Of a stretch of 64,000 bases of DNA, positions 8,063 to 17,361 are shown in pieces; position 1 is the stretch's first letter, and each line of letters opens with the position of its first letter. Origin of the DNA: Flavobacteriales bacterium UBA5040. Lineage in GTDB: Bacteria; Bacteroidota; Bacteroidia; Flavobacteriales; Weeksellaceae. The notes under the pieces are model-generated. The model worked only from the letters and a program-made list of their open reading frames with translations, was not told where the DNA came from and searched no databases. The position numbers and the translations under genes were made by a program. Location of the stretch: the NCBI GenBank assembly GCA_002415135.1, contig DIBY01000006.1:1-64000 (forward strand). Direction: 5' to 3'.

Positions 8063-9010
8063 ATGACAAAAAGAATTAAAATTACAACATTATTGCTGTC
8101 AATTTCATTTATAGCATTTGGACAAGAATTACCGAAAGAAAAAAGCGCAAATCATATTCAAATCGAAGGAACAAACATCTTTATGATTCCACCAACCTCA
8201 TTTGAAAGATCTACCAATTTTCAAGGTTTTCAAAATCCTGGTGATCAAACTTCAATGGTTATGGCAATAGAGATTCCTGGACCATATTCTGAAGTTTCTA
8301 AAGCGTTTAATCCAGAAATGCTTAAAAAAAAAGGCATGACTTTAAAAAATAAAAATAAAATTAAAGTAGCAGAATTTGAGGGGGTTATTATCGAATTAGA
8401 ACAATCCGCCAATGGACTGGAATTTTCCAAACATGTTTTAATTTACGGAAATGAAAAATCGACCACAATGATCAATGGAGTTTATTTAAAAGATTCATTA
8501 CAATTAGGAGAGGAAATAAAAAGAAGTATTTTATCGACAATTGTAAACACTGATTTGAAAACGAACCCAAGAGAAACTCTGAATTATTCGCTTAATGAAA
8601 ATGTAGGTTCTTTAAAATTTAAAGCAGTTATTGGAAATGGGATGTTATTTAATAGGGACTTAAAAACACCTACCGAAAGTAACGATAAAGCGACATTAAT
8701 AACAGAAAGATCATTTGCAAAAGTTGAGATTGAAGACAAAAAATTGTTTTGTATTTCTAGACTAAAAAAATATCCAGAAGATTACTCTGTAATTCCAAGC
8801 AAAGGGATAAATGAAATTGAAATAGATAATCTGAAAGGATTTGAGCTTTTTGCAAAAAATAATGAAAAAGAGAATCAAGAAATGTATCAAGTAATTTTAT
8901 TTGACAATAATGGTGGTTATTATCTTTTTGTTGGCACTTATGAAATGGGAAGCGAACAGGCAGCGTCTGACATAAAGAATATCATACAAACATTTGAAAC
9001 AGCGAAATAG
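8063..9010 (+). CDS. Secreted protein of unknown function
   Basis: This 315-residue protein has a signal peptide (MTKRIKITTLLLSISFIAFGQ, cleavage after residue 20 or 21). The mature protein contains two similar-looking halves: each carries a hydrophobic beta-rich core with a gain of charged residues, EIPGPYSEVSKAFNPEML / EFEGVIIELEQ in the first and NLKGFELFAKN / YYLFVGTYEMGSE in the second. The final block ending in ASDIKNIIQTFE resembles the C-terminal helix seen after similar hydrophobic cores at residues 140-160 (LGEEIKRSILSTIV). A tandem two-domain fold is therefore plausible. I cannot name a family. The next gene lies 94 bases downstream on the same strand and is also a secreted unknown. 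Periplasmic or outer-surface location is inferred. Confidence 0.6.
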   Translation: MTKRIKITTLLLSISFIAFGQELPKEKSANHIQIEGTNIFMIPPTSFERSTNFQGFQNPGDQTSMVMAIEIPGPYSEVSKAFNPEMLKKKGMTLKNKNKIKVAEFEGVIIELEQSANGLEFSKHVLIYGNEKSTTMINGVYLKDSLQLGEEIKRSILSTIVNTDLKTNPRETLNYSLNENVGSLKFKAVIGNGMLFNRDLKTPTESNDKATLITERSFAKVEIEDKKLFCISRLKKYPEDYSVIPSKGINEIEIDNLKGFELFAKNNEKENQEMYQVILFDNNGGYYLFVGTYEMGSEQAASDIKNIIQTFETAK

Positions 9011-9103
9011 CTGCACACAAAAAGCATTTCTACTAGCCGGGCGGAAGTTTATACCCTAGATACTCTTTCTAAAACTCATATTTTACATTAATAAAATCTT
9101 TTT

Positions 9104-9769
9104 ATGAAATTTAAATTACTCCTACTCTCTTTTATTTTTTCAAATTTTTTGTTTGCGCAAAAAGATATCGATTCAACGGATAAAATGATTGACCAAATGT
9201 GCCTCGATTTTCAAAATTCTGAAAACTTAAGTGACAGCATTAGAATTCAGAATTTAAATCAAAAATTTATCTTGCCGTATCTCGACCAGTTTTCGGACTT
9301 AGAACGTGAAAGCAAAATTGACCACGTCTATTTTAGGCTTCAAAAAAGATGCGAATATTTTAGAGAATATTTATTTAAAATAGATCCTCCAAAAACGGAC
9401 GATTGGAAAAAGCTCCAAAACAAACCAAAAGCGACCATTAGCGATAATGAACTTTCCAAATTTAAAACCCACACTAATTTTTTTTATGCAGAGTCCGGTG
9501 GTGAAAAAACATATGTGAAAACTAATTCTGAGTACTGGATCGAGACCTTCTCGGATGGAACTACTTCAAAGCTAAATTATGAGTGGGTTGACAAAAATAA
9601 ATTTGACCTCATATTCATTGAAAGTAATAATAATTCCCGTAAGAACTTCAGTAAAAAAGGCGATCGGTATCATTATGAAATCATCAGTAAAGAAGGTCAT
9701 TTCTATAATATTGTGGTAGGAATTTCAGGACAATCACAATTATTGCAGTTTAAGCTTTTTGCAAATTAG
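9104..9769 (+). CDS. Secreted protein of unknown function
   Basis: The 221-residue protein has a clear signal peptide (MKFKLLLLSFIFSNFLFAQ). The mature part is Lys/Asn/Asp rich, starts with a helical segment (about 25-110) and ends with a beta-rich domain (about 130-221) containing EYWIETFSDGTTSKLNYEWV and YHYEIISKEGHFYNIVVGIS. No cysteine pair or catalytic motif stands out. It follows another secreted unknown on the same strand with a 93-base gap. I do not recognise the family. Confidence 0.55.
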   Translation: MKFKLLLLSFIFSNFLFAQKDIDSTDKMIDQMCLDFQNSENLSDSIRIQNLNQKFILPYLDQFSDLERESKIDHVYFRLQKRCEYFREYLFKIDPPKTDDWKKLQNKPKATISDNELSKFKTHTNFFYAESGGEKTYVKTNSEYWIETFSDGTTSKLNYEWVDKNKFDLIFIESNNNSRKNFSKKGDRYHYEIISKEGHFYNIVVGISGQSQLLQFKLFAN

Positions 9770-9918
9770 GAGGGTTAGCCATGAGCCTCGGATTATTATA
9801 AGTCGACTAAGTACAGTCGTTTTTTAGAATAAGATGGGCGGAATTAAATTTTTCATCATGTTGTTGATCTAAAATCAAGCAAATCAAAATTATATCCGCT
9901 TACAATCGGATATTTTTA

Positions 9919-9926
9919 TATATTTG
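9919..9926 (+). promoter_or_regulatory. -7 promoter box (TATATTTG) for the zinc-ribbon gene
   Basis: A perfect match to the Bacteroidota TAnnTTTG element lies 17 bases before the ATG at 9944. No TTG is at the expected distance upstream, so only half of the promoter is supported. Confidence 0.5.
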
Positions 9927-9943
9927 AGTACCAAATGATTCTT

Positions 9944-10291
9944 ATGGAAAACTGTCTGGAATGTGGCGATAAAATTATCGGACGAAGCGATAAGAAATTC
10001 TGCAATGACGGCTGCAGAAATGCCTATAACAATAAACACAACAAAGATTCGTCGAACCTGATGCGCAACATCAACAACAAATTGCGCAAAAACCATCGTA
10101 TTCTTTCGGAACAAAAATTCAATGAGGGAAAAGCTAAAACTACACGCAACAGATTAATTTCTGAAGGTTTTGATTTCGAATATTTCACGAGTCTCATTAT
10201 TTATAAAAACGGAGCTGAATATCGTTTTCTTTACGATATCGGTTACAAGTTCCTAGAAGACGATTGGATATTGCTCGTGAGGAAAGAATAA
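9944..10291 (+). CDS. Zinc-ribbon protein (DUF2116-like)
   Basis: The roughly 115-residue cytoplasmic protein begins with a treble-clef/zinc-ribbon CxxC...CxxxC pattern: MENCLECGDKI, then KKFCNDGCRNAYNN. This is the layout of DUF2116-type and MYND-like short Zn ribbons. The rest (about 30-115) is basic and helical, ending in a small beta segment (GAEYRFLYDIGYKFLEDDWILLV). The binding partner is unknown; nucleic acid binding is possible given the basic middle (NKLRKNHR). An in-frame ATG at 9935 would add three residues (MIL). I prefer 9944 because the Zn ribbon then starts immediately and the TATATTTG box leaves a short leader. Confidence 0.65.
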   Translation: MENCLECGDKIIGRSDKKFCNDGCRNAYNNKHNKDSSNLMRNINNKLRKNHRILSEQKFNEGKAKTTRNRLISEGFDFEYFTSLIIYKNGAEYRFLYDIGYKFLEDDWILLVRKE

Positions 10292-10301
10292 TTTATATTT
10301 G
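10271..10301 (+). promoter_or_regulatory. Promoter of the SBBP-repeat protein gene
   Basis: TTG (10271-10273), 20 bases, then TATATTTG (10294-10301) match the Bacteroidota consensus of TTG, 17-23 bases, TAnnTTTG. The implied start of transcription near 10305-10308 leaves a very short leader before the ATG at 10317. It also rules out an upstream TTG start at 10299, which would lie inside the promoter box. Confidence 0.65.
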
Positions 10302-10316
10302 AGCATAATTTATTTG

Positions 10317-13300
10317 ATGAAAAAACTTTTACTTTTTATATTTCTTCTCTCCATTTCTTTTTCGCTATTCGGACAAAAAATAGAAAATAATTCCAAAGCC
10401 TTTTTCTATGAAAATAAGGGACAGGTTGTAGATCAAAAGGGAAAAGAAAATTCCAAAGTCAAATACCTTTTTAATTCACCAGGTTTAAATGTTCAACTTA
10501 AAAATGAAGGGTTTTCTTACGATGTTTATGAGGTCAAGAGAACTTTAAAAAAGGAAAAAAAACAAAAGAAAGACGCAGTTTCATTCAAAGAACAAAACCT
10601 TCCCGAATATGATCACAACTATCAATATCATCGTATTGATATTGATTTTGTCAACGGAAATAAGCATCCTGAAATCATTGCAGAAGAAAAATCAACCGAT
10701 TATGATAATTATTATAATATTCCAGGAAAGCCAGAAGGTGTTACAGAGGTTCACCGATTTCAAAAATTAATTTACAAAAACCTCTATCCCAATATTGATC
10801 TGGTTTTCTTTAAACCTGATGATACTTTGAAGCCTGTTGAATATAATTTCATCGTTCATCCTGGAGGAAAAATTTCTGATATCCGATTAAAATTTAAAGG
10901 TGCAAAAACGAAATTGAAAGAAGGTAAAATATCAATGAATTTGCGTTTTGGGGAAATGCATGAAAATGTTCCTGAGTCCTGGATTGAAGAACCAAATGGT
11001 AAAAAAAATATCAAAATCAATTTTAAGAATATAAGCCAGGATGTTTACGGTTTTGAAAGTTCGCAAGACACTTTTGATAACACGGTGATTATAGACCCTG
11101 TTCCCACCAGAGTTTGGGGAACTTATTTTAGTGGTTCTTATTATGATAATGAGGCAGCCTTTATTGTTGCTGATAAAAATGATCAGGTATACTTTGGCGG
11201 AAAAACAACAAACCCAACCAATATTGCAACTGCAGGAGCACACCAAACGACTATGTTTGATGACACTTACGACAATGGATTTGTTCAAAAGTTCGCGGCA
11301 AACGGAACGAGAATCTGGGGAACATATATTGGAAACTTATTGTACACCACCACCACCATATTCGGTGGGATTGTTAATGATCAAGCGCTCTATATTGGTG
11401 GTTATACCTTTGACAAAACAGGTGCTGTAAATAATATAACCACGCCAGGAGTTCATAAACAATTTGCTTCTGCCAATACGCGGGAAGCTTTTATTATGAA
11501 ATTAGATTTCAATGGACAAAGGATTTGGGGCACGTATTACGGAGGAACTGGTTATGAAGATATTTATGATTTAAATTTTGATCAGAATGGAAACATCCTT
11601 GTTGCTGGCTCCACTGATAGTGATAATCAGATTTCTACTCCAAACTCCTACATATCCACAAATCCCAAAAATTCAGCAGGCTTTTTCGCACAATTTTCTG
11701 AGCAGGGTCAGTTATTATATGGCTCCTATTTCTACAGAGCAGTGAATCATATAACGGCGGACTCTCAAAACAATATAATTATTGCTGGTCAGTACTATGA
11801 TTTTTCAATGTACCCTAATATCGCTACACCCGGAACCCATCAACCTAGTAATATCGGTGGGCAAAACGGCTATATTCTAAAGTTTGATTCTTCATTCAAT
11901 AAACTTTGGGGTACTTATTTCGGAGGAAGTTTTAATTATAGCAGCAATCCAAAATACAACAACTTTATCGCTGGACTATCTACCGACAAAAATGATAATA
12001 TTATAATTGCCGGCACGACCAGAAGTAAAAACAACATTGCAACTGCGGGTGCTTTCAAAGAATTTCATAACACCGATGTTGAAAACGGATTTATTGCAAA
12101 ATTTCTACCCAATGGCAGCATCAACTGGTCAACCTATTATGGCAGCGAAGGATATTTTGGTAATAATATCAATGCTTTATTTGTAAATGAAAATGGCGAT
12201 ATCTATGTTGCCGGAGATACGAGAAGTATCAGCGATATTGCAACACCAAATGGTTACCAGCCAAAACCAAGTAATAGTGATGACGGTTATTTTTCGAAAT
12301 TTTCCAGCAGTGGTTCTCAAATTTGGGGGACTTATTATGCCGATATGGGTCAAGATGAACTGCAAAAGATCACCTATAAAAATAATCATGTTTATGTGCT
12401 TGGGTACACTACTGGTTACAATTTCACCCATCTGTTCGGAACACCAGGAACGTTTATGCCAATCGCTTATGGTGGTTATTTTCTGGCTAAATTTCGGGAT
12501 TGTCAAAACAACGTTTCCGCTACGGTCAACGCCAATGTTTGCCCAGGCTCAGAAATTAAGTTAGTGGCTACGGGTGGAACAACTTATTCCTGGACGGGTC
12601 CAAATGGATTTACTTCTGCTTCACCAAACCCAACTATTGCTGATGCCAGTCCTGTTCATTCCGGAACGTACATTTGTGTAATTTCAGGAACTGGCGACTG
12701 CGATGGTTCTTATTCTGTTACTGCAAAAGTAGAAGACATAACTGCTCCAATTCCAAATATTGCTAATTTACCAAACATTACTGGTAATTGTACGACTATT
12801 ATTTCAGCTATTCCAATGGCAACCGACTACTGCGCTGGAAATATTATCGGAACAACTACGGATCCGCTTCAGTATTCCTTACCTGGAAATTATATCGTTC
12901 AGTGGAAATATGATGACGGTAATGGAAACACTTCTATCCAGAATCAAAATGTAATTATTACAAGTGAACCGCTGCCAAGTGCCAATTCGCTGCAAACTTT
13001 TTGTTTGATTGATCAACCTACAATTTCAGATATTGTGATTTCTGGAACAGCCATAAAATGGTATGACGCTGCTGGAAACTCTGTAAATTCCGACACCATT
13101 TTGATCGACGGTGTCAGTTACTTTGCGACGCAAACTGTAAATGATTGTGAAAGTTTAAAGAAAGAAATTGTGGTTACCGTCAATGATCCAAATTCACCAA
13201 CCGGAAATCTCACACAAGATTTCTGTTCAGCCCAAAATCCAACGATTTCCAATATCATCGTTACAGGACAAAATATAAAATGGTACGATAATTTGGGTAA

Positions 13301-14369
13301 TTTATTAATAACAACTACCTCACTTGTTGACGGCAAAACATATTATGCAACGCAAACGTTCAACGGTTGTGAAAGCACTCAGAAATTAGCTGTAAAAGTT
13401 ATCGTGACCAATGGTGGAATCCCAGCGAATGATCATTTTGAGACTTTTTGTAATGATAACACTTCAAATACTAAAACAGAAAATCTTAATAATTACAAAG
13501 TAAATTTAATTGCAGATACAGCCAATTATCGTTTTGATTTTTTCGATGCCAATAATCAAGTTGTTCCAAATCCCGCAAACGTTAATTTGAACATTGGGTC
13601 TAATTTATTTATTGTCAAGGTTTCTAATTCATTGGGCTGTTTTGTTATTGTAAAATTGACTTTAACGCTGAATCCAAAACCGATCTTAAATCTTCCCACC
13701 GAAGTTGAATTTTGCAATGGTCAAACGGCAACAATAGATGCGGGAAATGGTTTTAGTTCTTATGAATGGACAAAGGATAATTCCCCAGCCATTATTTCTA
13801 CCGATCAGATTTTGGTCGTTTCAGAAGCGGACCGATATTCCATTAAAGTGAAAAACAATTTTGGGTGCGAAAATTCTACGATAATTAATGTTACCCAATC
13901 GGTGATCGCGACTATAGTTGGAATTCAAATTGTAAACAGTACTGCTACCGTTCAAATGTCAAATAGTGGTGATTTTGAATATTCTCTGGATAATGTGATC
14001 TGGCAAACATCAAACACCTTTAAAAAACTTTCTAATGGAAGTTACACGGTTTTTGTGAAGACAAAATTAGGCTGTATTATTGGATCGATGAACTTCAGTA
14101 TTTTTACTATTTCTAATGCTTTCACACCAAACGCCGATGGTTCAAATGACACCTGGAAAATAGCTGGCTTGGAAAATTATCCAGGTTCAGAAATTCAGGT
14201 TTTCGACCGTTTCGGAAATTTAGTGTTACAAAAAATCACCAATGGAACTTTTGAATGGGACGGATTTTCTAACTCACGCGTTTTGCCGACTGGAAATTAT
14301 TGGTATGTCGTAAAAGTCTCTGACGGCCGATTATTAAACGGCTGGGTTTTAATTAAAAATAGAAATTAG
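10317..14369 (+). CDS. Giant secreted SBBP-repeat / Ig-like protein with T9SS type B sorting domain
   Basis: The 1350-residue protein has a signal peptide (MKKLLLFIFLLSISFSLFGQ). Next comes a DUF7948-like N-terminal region (about 20-260, opening FYENKGQVVDQ). Residues about 263-728 carry beta-propeller SBBP-type repeats, each with a W-G-T-Y core (RVWGTYFSG, RIWGTYIGN, RIWGTYYGG, KLWGTYFGG, INWSTYYGS, QIWGTYYAD) and a following IATPG or IATAG loop. Then come Ig-like/PKD-like and HYR-like segments (about 730-1260), each with a Cys pair. The C-terminus, SNAFTPNADGSNDTW through DRFGNLV to the final GNYWYVVKVSDG...GWVLIKN, is the gliding-motility-type (type B) T9SS sorting domain (about 1265-1350). 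It is exported across the outer membrane and probably cell-surface attached. Adhesion or matrix roles are inferred. The gene ends at a bidirectional terminator. Confidence 0.88.
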   Translation: MKKLLLFIFLLSISFSLFGQKIENNSKAFFYENKGQVVDQKGKENSKVKYLFNSPGLNVQLKNEGFSYDVYEVKRTLKKEKKQKKDAVSFKEQNLPEYDHNYQYHRIDIDFVNGNKHPEIIAEEKSTDYDNYYNIPGKPEGVTEVHRFQKLIYKNLYPNIDLVFFKPDDTLKPVEYNFIVHPGGKISDIRLKFKGAKTKLKEGKISMNLRFGEMHENVPESWIEEPNGKKNIKINFKNISQDVYGFESSQDTFDNTVIIDPVPTRVWGTYFSGSYYDNEAAFIVADKNDQVYFGGKTTNPTNIATAGAHQTTMFDDTYDNGFVQKFAANGTRIWGTYIGNLLYTTTTIFGGIVNDQALYIGGYTFDKTGAVNNITTPGVHKQFASANTREAFIMKLDFNGQRIWGTYYGGTGYEDIYDLNFDQNGNILVAGSTDSDNQISTPNSYISTNPKNSAGFFAQFSEQGQLLYGSYFYRAVNHITADSQNNIIIAGQYYDFSMYPNIATPGTHQPSNIGGQNGYILKFDSSFNKLWGTYFGGSFNYSSNPKYNNFIAGLSTDKNDNIIIAGTTRSKNNIATAGAFKEFHNTDVENGFIAKFLPNGSINWSTYYGSEGYFGNNINALFVNENGDIYVAGDTRSISDIATPNGYQPKPSNSDDGYFSKFSSSGSQIWGTYYADMGQDELQKITYKNNHVYVLGYTTGYNFTHLFGTPGTFMPIAYGGYFLAKFRDCQNNVSATVNANVCPGSEIKLVATGGTTYSWTGPNGFTSASPNPTIADASPVHSGTYICVISGTGDCDGSYSVTAKVEDITAPIPNIANLPNITGNCTTIISAIPMATDYCAGNIIGTTTDPLQYSLPGNYIVQWKYDDGNGNTSIQNQNVIITSEPLPSANSLQTFCLIDQPTISDIVISGTAIKWYDAAGNSVNSDTILIDGVSYFATQTVNDCESLKKEIVVTVNDPNSPTGNLTQDFCSAQNPTISNIIVTGQNIKWYDNLGNLLITTTSLVDGKTYYATQTFNGCESTQKLAVKVIVTNGGIPANDHFETFCNDNTSNTKTENLNNYKVNLIADTANYRFDFFDANNQVVPNPANVNLNIGSNLFIVKVSNSLGCFVIVKLTLTLNPKPILNLPTEVEFCNGQTATIDAGNGFSSYEWTKDNSPAIISTDQILVVSEADRYSIKVKNNFGCENSTIINVTQSVIATIVGIQIVNSTATVQMSNSGDFEYSLDNVIWQTSNTFKKLSNGSYTVFVKTKLGCIIGSMNFSIFTISNAFTPNADGSNDTWKIAGLENYPGSEIQVFDRFGNLVLQKITNGTFEWDGFSNSRVLPTGNYWYVVKVSDGRLLNGWVLIKNRN

Positions 14370-14413
14370 TGTTAGATGTTAGAAAGGAAATCTCTATTAT
14401 AGTAACGCAACAA

Positions 14414-14439
14414 AAAAGAGCAGAAATTTCTGCTCTTTT
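14414..14439. terminator. Bidirectional terminator between convergent genes
   Basis: A perfect palindrome with arms AAAAGAGCAGAAA / TTTCTGCTCTTTT is flanked by A-rich and T-rich ends. It can terminate the SBBP gene on the plus strand and the S1-domain gene on the minus strand. Confidence 0.85.
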
Positions 14440-14464
14440 ATATTTGAAGTGAATTCTGGGGAAA

Positions 14465-15298
14465 TTAATCTTCCGTGATTAATCGGATTTTATCCTCTAA
14501 AATTTCGATTTTTTTATCCCGGTATAAACCTCCGATCGCTTTCTTGAAATTCTTTTTGCTCATCTGCAATTCATCCTTGATCTCGTCTGGCGTAGATTGA
14601 TCTGAAAGGTAAATTAAACCATAATTTAGTTCTAATTTATCTAAGATGATTTTCTGATATTCATCGATATTTTCATAACCTTCCGGCTGAAGAGAAACAT
14701 CAATTTTTCCGTCTTCACGAATCATTTTGATATACCCGATTTCATCTGATAAAGGGAACAGTCTTTTATAAACATCCGAAGTATAGATCAATCCGACATA
14801 TTCTTTATTAATAATGACATTCCAACCCAATTCGCTTTCTCCCGCGATGATCAAGTTTACTTTTTCCCCTCGTTGAAAAGGTAGGTTTTCATAATGAGGA
14901 TTCTTCTTATATCTGGTCGTTCCTGTAATTAAACCTAGAACGTCGTCGATATAAACCTGAACCAAATATCTTTTCCCTTCCAGAATTTTTGCGCGTTGCT
15001 GCTTGTAGGGAACGAATAGATCTTTGATAATTCCCCAGTCCATAAAGGCGCCGGCCGGCAAACTTTGCACACAGGTCATTACGGCAAACTCTCCTACTTC
15101 GGCATTGGCTTTTTCAGTTGTTGCTTTTAATTTATCATCATCCTGATAAACGAATACTTCCATCTCATCGCCAACTTCGGAATCTTCTGAAGCGAAAATT
15201 TTCGGCAGAAAACATCTTACTCCTTCTTCATCTTCCAGAAATAATCCTGAATAATTTTTCTCTGCGATTTTCAAAGTTTGTGTCAGTCCGATGTTCAT
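14465..15298 (-). CDS. CvfB-family S1 RNA-binding protein
   Basis: The 277-residue cytoplasmic protein has the CvfB architecture: several S1-like OB folds followed by a C-terminal winged-helix domain. The OB segments read GDEMEVFVYQDDD (about 43-55), AVMTCVQSLPAGAFMDWGIIKDLFVP (about 72-97, the S1 core), KVNLIIAGESELGWNVIINKEYVGLIY (third fold), and EIGYIKMIREDGKIDVSLQPEGY (fourth fold). The winged helix is around 230-277 (IYLSDQSTPDEIKDELQMSKKNFKKAIGGLYRDKKI). In Staphylococcus the protein affects virulence and RNA turnover; here an RNA-binding regulatory role is inferred from the family. Upstream there is a TATCTTTG box on the minus strand (15333-15340), and it ends at the shared terminator at 14414-14439. 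Confidence 0.88.
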   Translation of the reverse strand: MNIGLTQTLKIAEKNYSGLFLEDEEGVRCFLPKIFASEDSEVGDEMEVFVYQDDDKLKATTEKANAEVGEFAVMTCVQSLPAGAFMDWGIIKDLFVPYKQQRAKILEGKRYLVQVYIDDVLGLITGTTRYKKNPHYENLPFQRGEKVNLIIAGESELGWNVIINKEYVGLIYTSDVYKRLFPLSDEIGYIKMIREDGKIDVSLQPEGYENIDEYQKIILDKLELNYGLIYLSDQSTPDEIKDELQMSKKNFKKAIGGLYRDKKIEILEDKIRLITED

Positions 15299-15332
15299 AA
15301 TAAAAGTACCTAAAGTGAATATTTGTAAGGTG

Positions 15333-15340
15333 CAAAGATA
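15333..15340 (-). promoter_or_regulatory. -7 promoter box (TATCTTTG) of the S1-domain gene
   Basis: Read on the minus strand this is a perfect TAnnTTTG element, 34 bases before the ATG at 15298. No TTG stands at the usual distance. Confidence 0.5.
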
Positions 15341-15397
15341 ATGTATTTTCTCACGAATTTTCAGGAATGGTTGTTGCTTGTTGAAAAGAAAAATTTC

Positions 15398-16405
15398 ATG
15401 AAAACACTTCTTAAATATACACTAGATCTTGACCAACTTTCGCCCACCGAAAATATAGATCTGGCAAAAGCCATGACCTCGGTTGAAAAATTTATTAAAA
15501 GTTCCTCAAAAATCAGTAACGTTAAGTACGCAACACGTGATGCTCATTCAAAAACGTATGCAACTGTAAAAGGAGTTTTGAAAATTTCAGACAACTTACC
15601 GCAATTCATCACTGAAGTTTTTCAGGAGAAGGAATATGAACTTCTGGCAAGATTTTCAAATGCTAATCTGGTCATTAATAAAAAAGGAAGAGATGCACCA
15701 CTCTATGGTTTTTCCTTAAAAATTAAAAACATTAAGGGTCAGGATGCGAATTTTCCGTTGGTGAATTTTCCTTTATTCCCCACGAATTCTCCTTCGGTGT
15801 TTCTAAATTTTTTCAAATCGGTGAATACTTTTGTGGTTACGAAACAGGATAACTTTTTAGTGTCAGTTTTAGATCTGCCTTCTTTGATAAAAAACAGTTT
15901 ATCGCTTTTCAGTAATATGTTATCCGTTGATGTCATTAAAAAAATACTACAATTTATCCCGAAACGAAATAACTTCTTCTTCTCCTTTAATTATGATGGA
16001 ATTGGATGTTATCGTCTGGGCGATTACGTCATGAAAATCGGATTAAAACCAGTCCGTAATTTAGCCAACATTGGAAAAGATGAACCTCAAAAAGACTCGA
16101 TTGCGGAGTTTATTTCTCTACAGGACTCTACTTTTATTTTAACCATCAAAATGTGCGAAAATCAAAAAGATCAACCCGTGAACGACTTAATGAAAACCTG
16201 GGAAAATGCACCAGAATATACTTTAGGTAAAATCACGATTCCACAAGATTCAATGCTGGATTCTAAAAATCCCGAAATTGAAAATCTCAATTTTAATCCT
16301 TTTGAGAATTCAGAAATATTACAACCTGTCGGAAAAATTCAGCAAATTAGAAAGAAGATCTATGAAGTTTCCATTGCAACCAGAAATAAGCTGAATGGTC
16401 AATAA
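15398..16405 (+). CDS. Catalase-like heme protein (short catalase family)
   Basis: About 335 residues, much shorter than classical monofunctional catalases, and with the pattern of the short catalase-related family. A distal-His segment RDAHSKTYATVKG has H50 at the position of the catalytic His. It is followed by LPQFITEVFQEKEYELLARFSN and by LYGFSLKIKNIKGQD...FPLVNFPLFPT, which corresponds to the substrate-channel stretch with the conserved Asn. Later, YRLGDYVMKIGLKP matches the usual GD.A.K block after the proximal region. Activity as catalase, peroxidase or another heme reaction cannot be decided. I chose the ATG at 15398 over an in-frame ATG at 15341. The longer version would add 19 residues that do not look like the family and would overlap the upstream gene's -7 box. 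Convergent with the DUF4476 gene. Confidence 0.78.
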   Translation: MKTLLKYTLDLDQLSPTENIDLAKAMTSVEKFIKSSSKISNVKYATRDAHSKTYATVKGVLKISDNLPQFITEVFQEKEYELLARFSNANLVINKKGRDAPLYGFSLKIKNIKGQDANFPLVNFPLFPTNSPSVFLNFFKSVNTFVVTKQDNFLVSVLDLPSLIKNSLSLFSNMLSVDVIKKILQFIPKRNNFFFSFNYDGIGCYRLGDYVMKIGLKPVRNLANIGKDEPQKDSIAEFISLQDSTFILTIKMCENQKDQPVNDLMKTWENAPEYTLGKITIPQDSMLDSKNPEIENLNFNPFENSEILQPVGKIQQIRKKIYEVSIATRNKLNGQ

Positions 16406-16416
16406 TAGTACAAAAA

Positions 16417-16444
16417 AAAAGAGAAGCTTTTAAACTTCTCTTTT
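16417..16444. terminator. Bidirectional terminator
   Basis: AAAAGAGAAG (16417-16426) pairs with CTTCTCTTTT (16435-16444), loop CTTTTAAA. It lies between the convergent catalase-like and DUF4476 genes. The same stem, with a different loop, recurs at 17688-17713. Confidence 0.85.
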
Positions 16445-16467
16445 CTATTTGAAATAACCAGGTCGAA

Positions 16468-17361
16468 TTATCGATACCTAGAAATATAATCCATTAACTT
16501 ATTTCTGCTGGAATCAAAGTCAAAGGCTTCCATCACCAAATGATAATTTCTTTGATCGGCACATTTTGCATAAAGCATTTTTGCCGCTTCTAATTTATTG
16601 CTGTCGAAATCCATATAATTCACCATGTTATAAATTTGCTGTGCGGTAAAATTGGTATTCCTTGAAACAGTAGAGATCATCGCTAAACGGTCTTTGTCAA
16701 AACTCCCTTTTTTCTTTAGAGCATTCATAAAACTATTAAACTCCTGAGTGCTCATCACATTTGGATAATATCCAGAGCTAGCTGAATTCCCATTCCAGTT
16801 GTCAGTTTGGTTGCCGTATGGATTGTTCCAAATGTCATCCCATTCGTTGATTCCGTAAGTACTATTCTGCACCGGAGAGGTTCCCAATAGATACAGACCT
16901 TGATTAGGAAAGAAATCCAAAACCAATCTCGTGTAGGACTTCAGTCGCAGATTCGTTCTGTAGATCAAATAATTGTTTTCATAAATCGCGATCGGAATCG
17001 TTCCAAATTTCAAATCGAAAAATCTGAATTTCCCAGTTGGATTGCTGATCAACTGATCGCCAACTTCTACCGTATAATTTCCGTTTTGTGGGATTCTTAC
17101 AAACACCTCAGAATTTCCATAATTGTAATTCCAACGGTAATTATTGTTCGTATTTCCTTTTGGAATATTGTTTTGATTTGGCGTTCTGTAATTGGAATTA
17201 TCCAGTACTTTGTCATTTCCTCTGATCACACCATCGTTGCGTTTGGTTTGCATTTCGTTGGTTCTCGCTTCATTTTTCAGAAGTTCTCCTGCTCTTCCCG
17301 CTTCTTGCGCAAAGCCGCTAACGCTCATTAAGAACAGACAAGTAGTAAAAATATTTTTCAT
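16468..17361 (-). CDS. DUF4476 domain secreted protein
   Basis: The protein has about 297 residues and a signal peptide (MKNIFTTCLFLMSVSGFAQ). An Asn/Arg-rich low-complexity stretch follows (about 45-75, NNIPKGNTNNNYRWNYNYGN). Next is a small beta domain (about 78-160, VFVRIPQNGNYTVEVGDQLI...GTIPIAIYENN), and the C-terminus is a DUF4476 domain (about 205-297) made of helical repeats: MSTQEFNSFMNALKKKGSFD, then FTAQQIYNMVNYMDFDSNKLEAAK and VMEAFDFDSSRNKLMDYI. The ATG at 17361 is the start, because the codon three positions upstream is only TTG and the signal peptide begins here. Function unknown; periplasmic or surface. It sits between two terminators with the same stem. Confidence 0.82.
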   Translation of the reverse strand: MKNIFTTCLFLMSVSGFAQEAGRAGELLKNEARTNEMQTKRNDGVIRGNDKVLDNSNYRTPNQNNIPKGNTNNNYRWNYNYGNSEVFVRIPQNGNYTVEVGDQLISNPTGKFRFFDLKFGTIPIAIYENNYLIYRTNLRLKSYTRLVLDFFPNQGLYLLGTSPVQNSTYGINEWDDIWNNPYGNQTDNWNGNSASSGYYPNVMSTQEFNSFMNALKKKGSFDKDRLAMISTVSRNTNFTAQQIYNMVNYMDFDSNKLEAAKMLYAKCADQRNYHLVMEAFDFDSSRNKLMDYISRYR

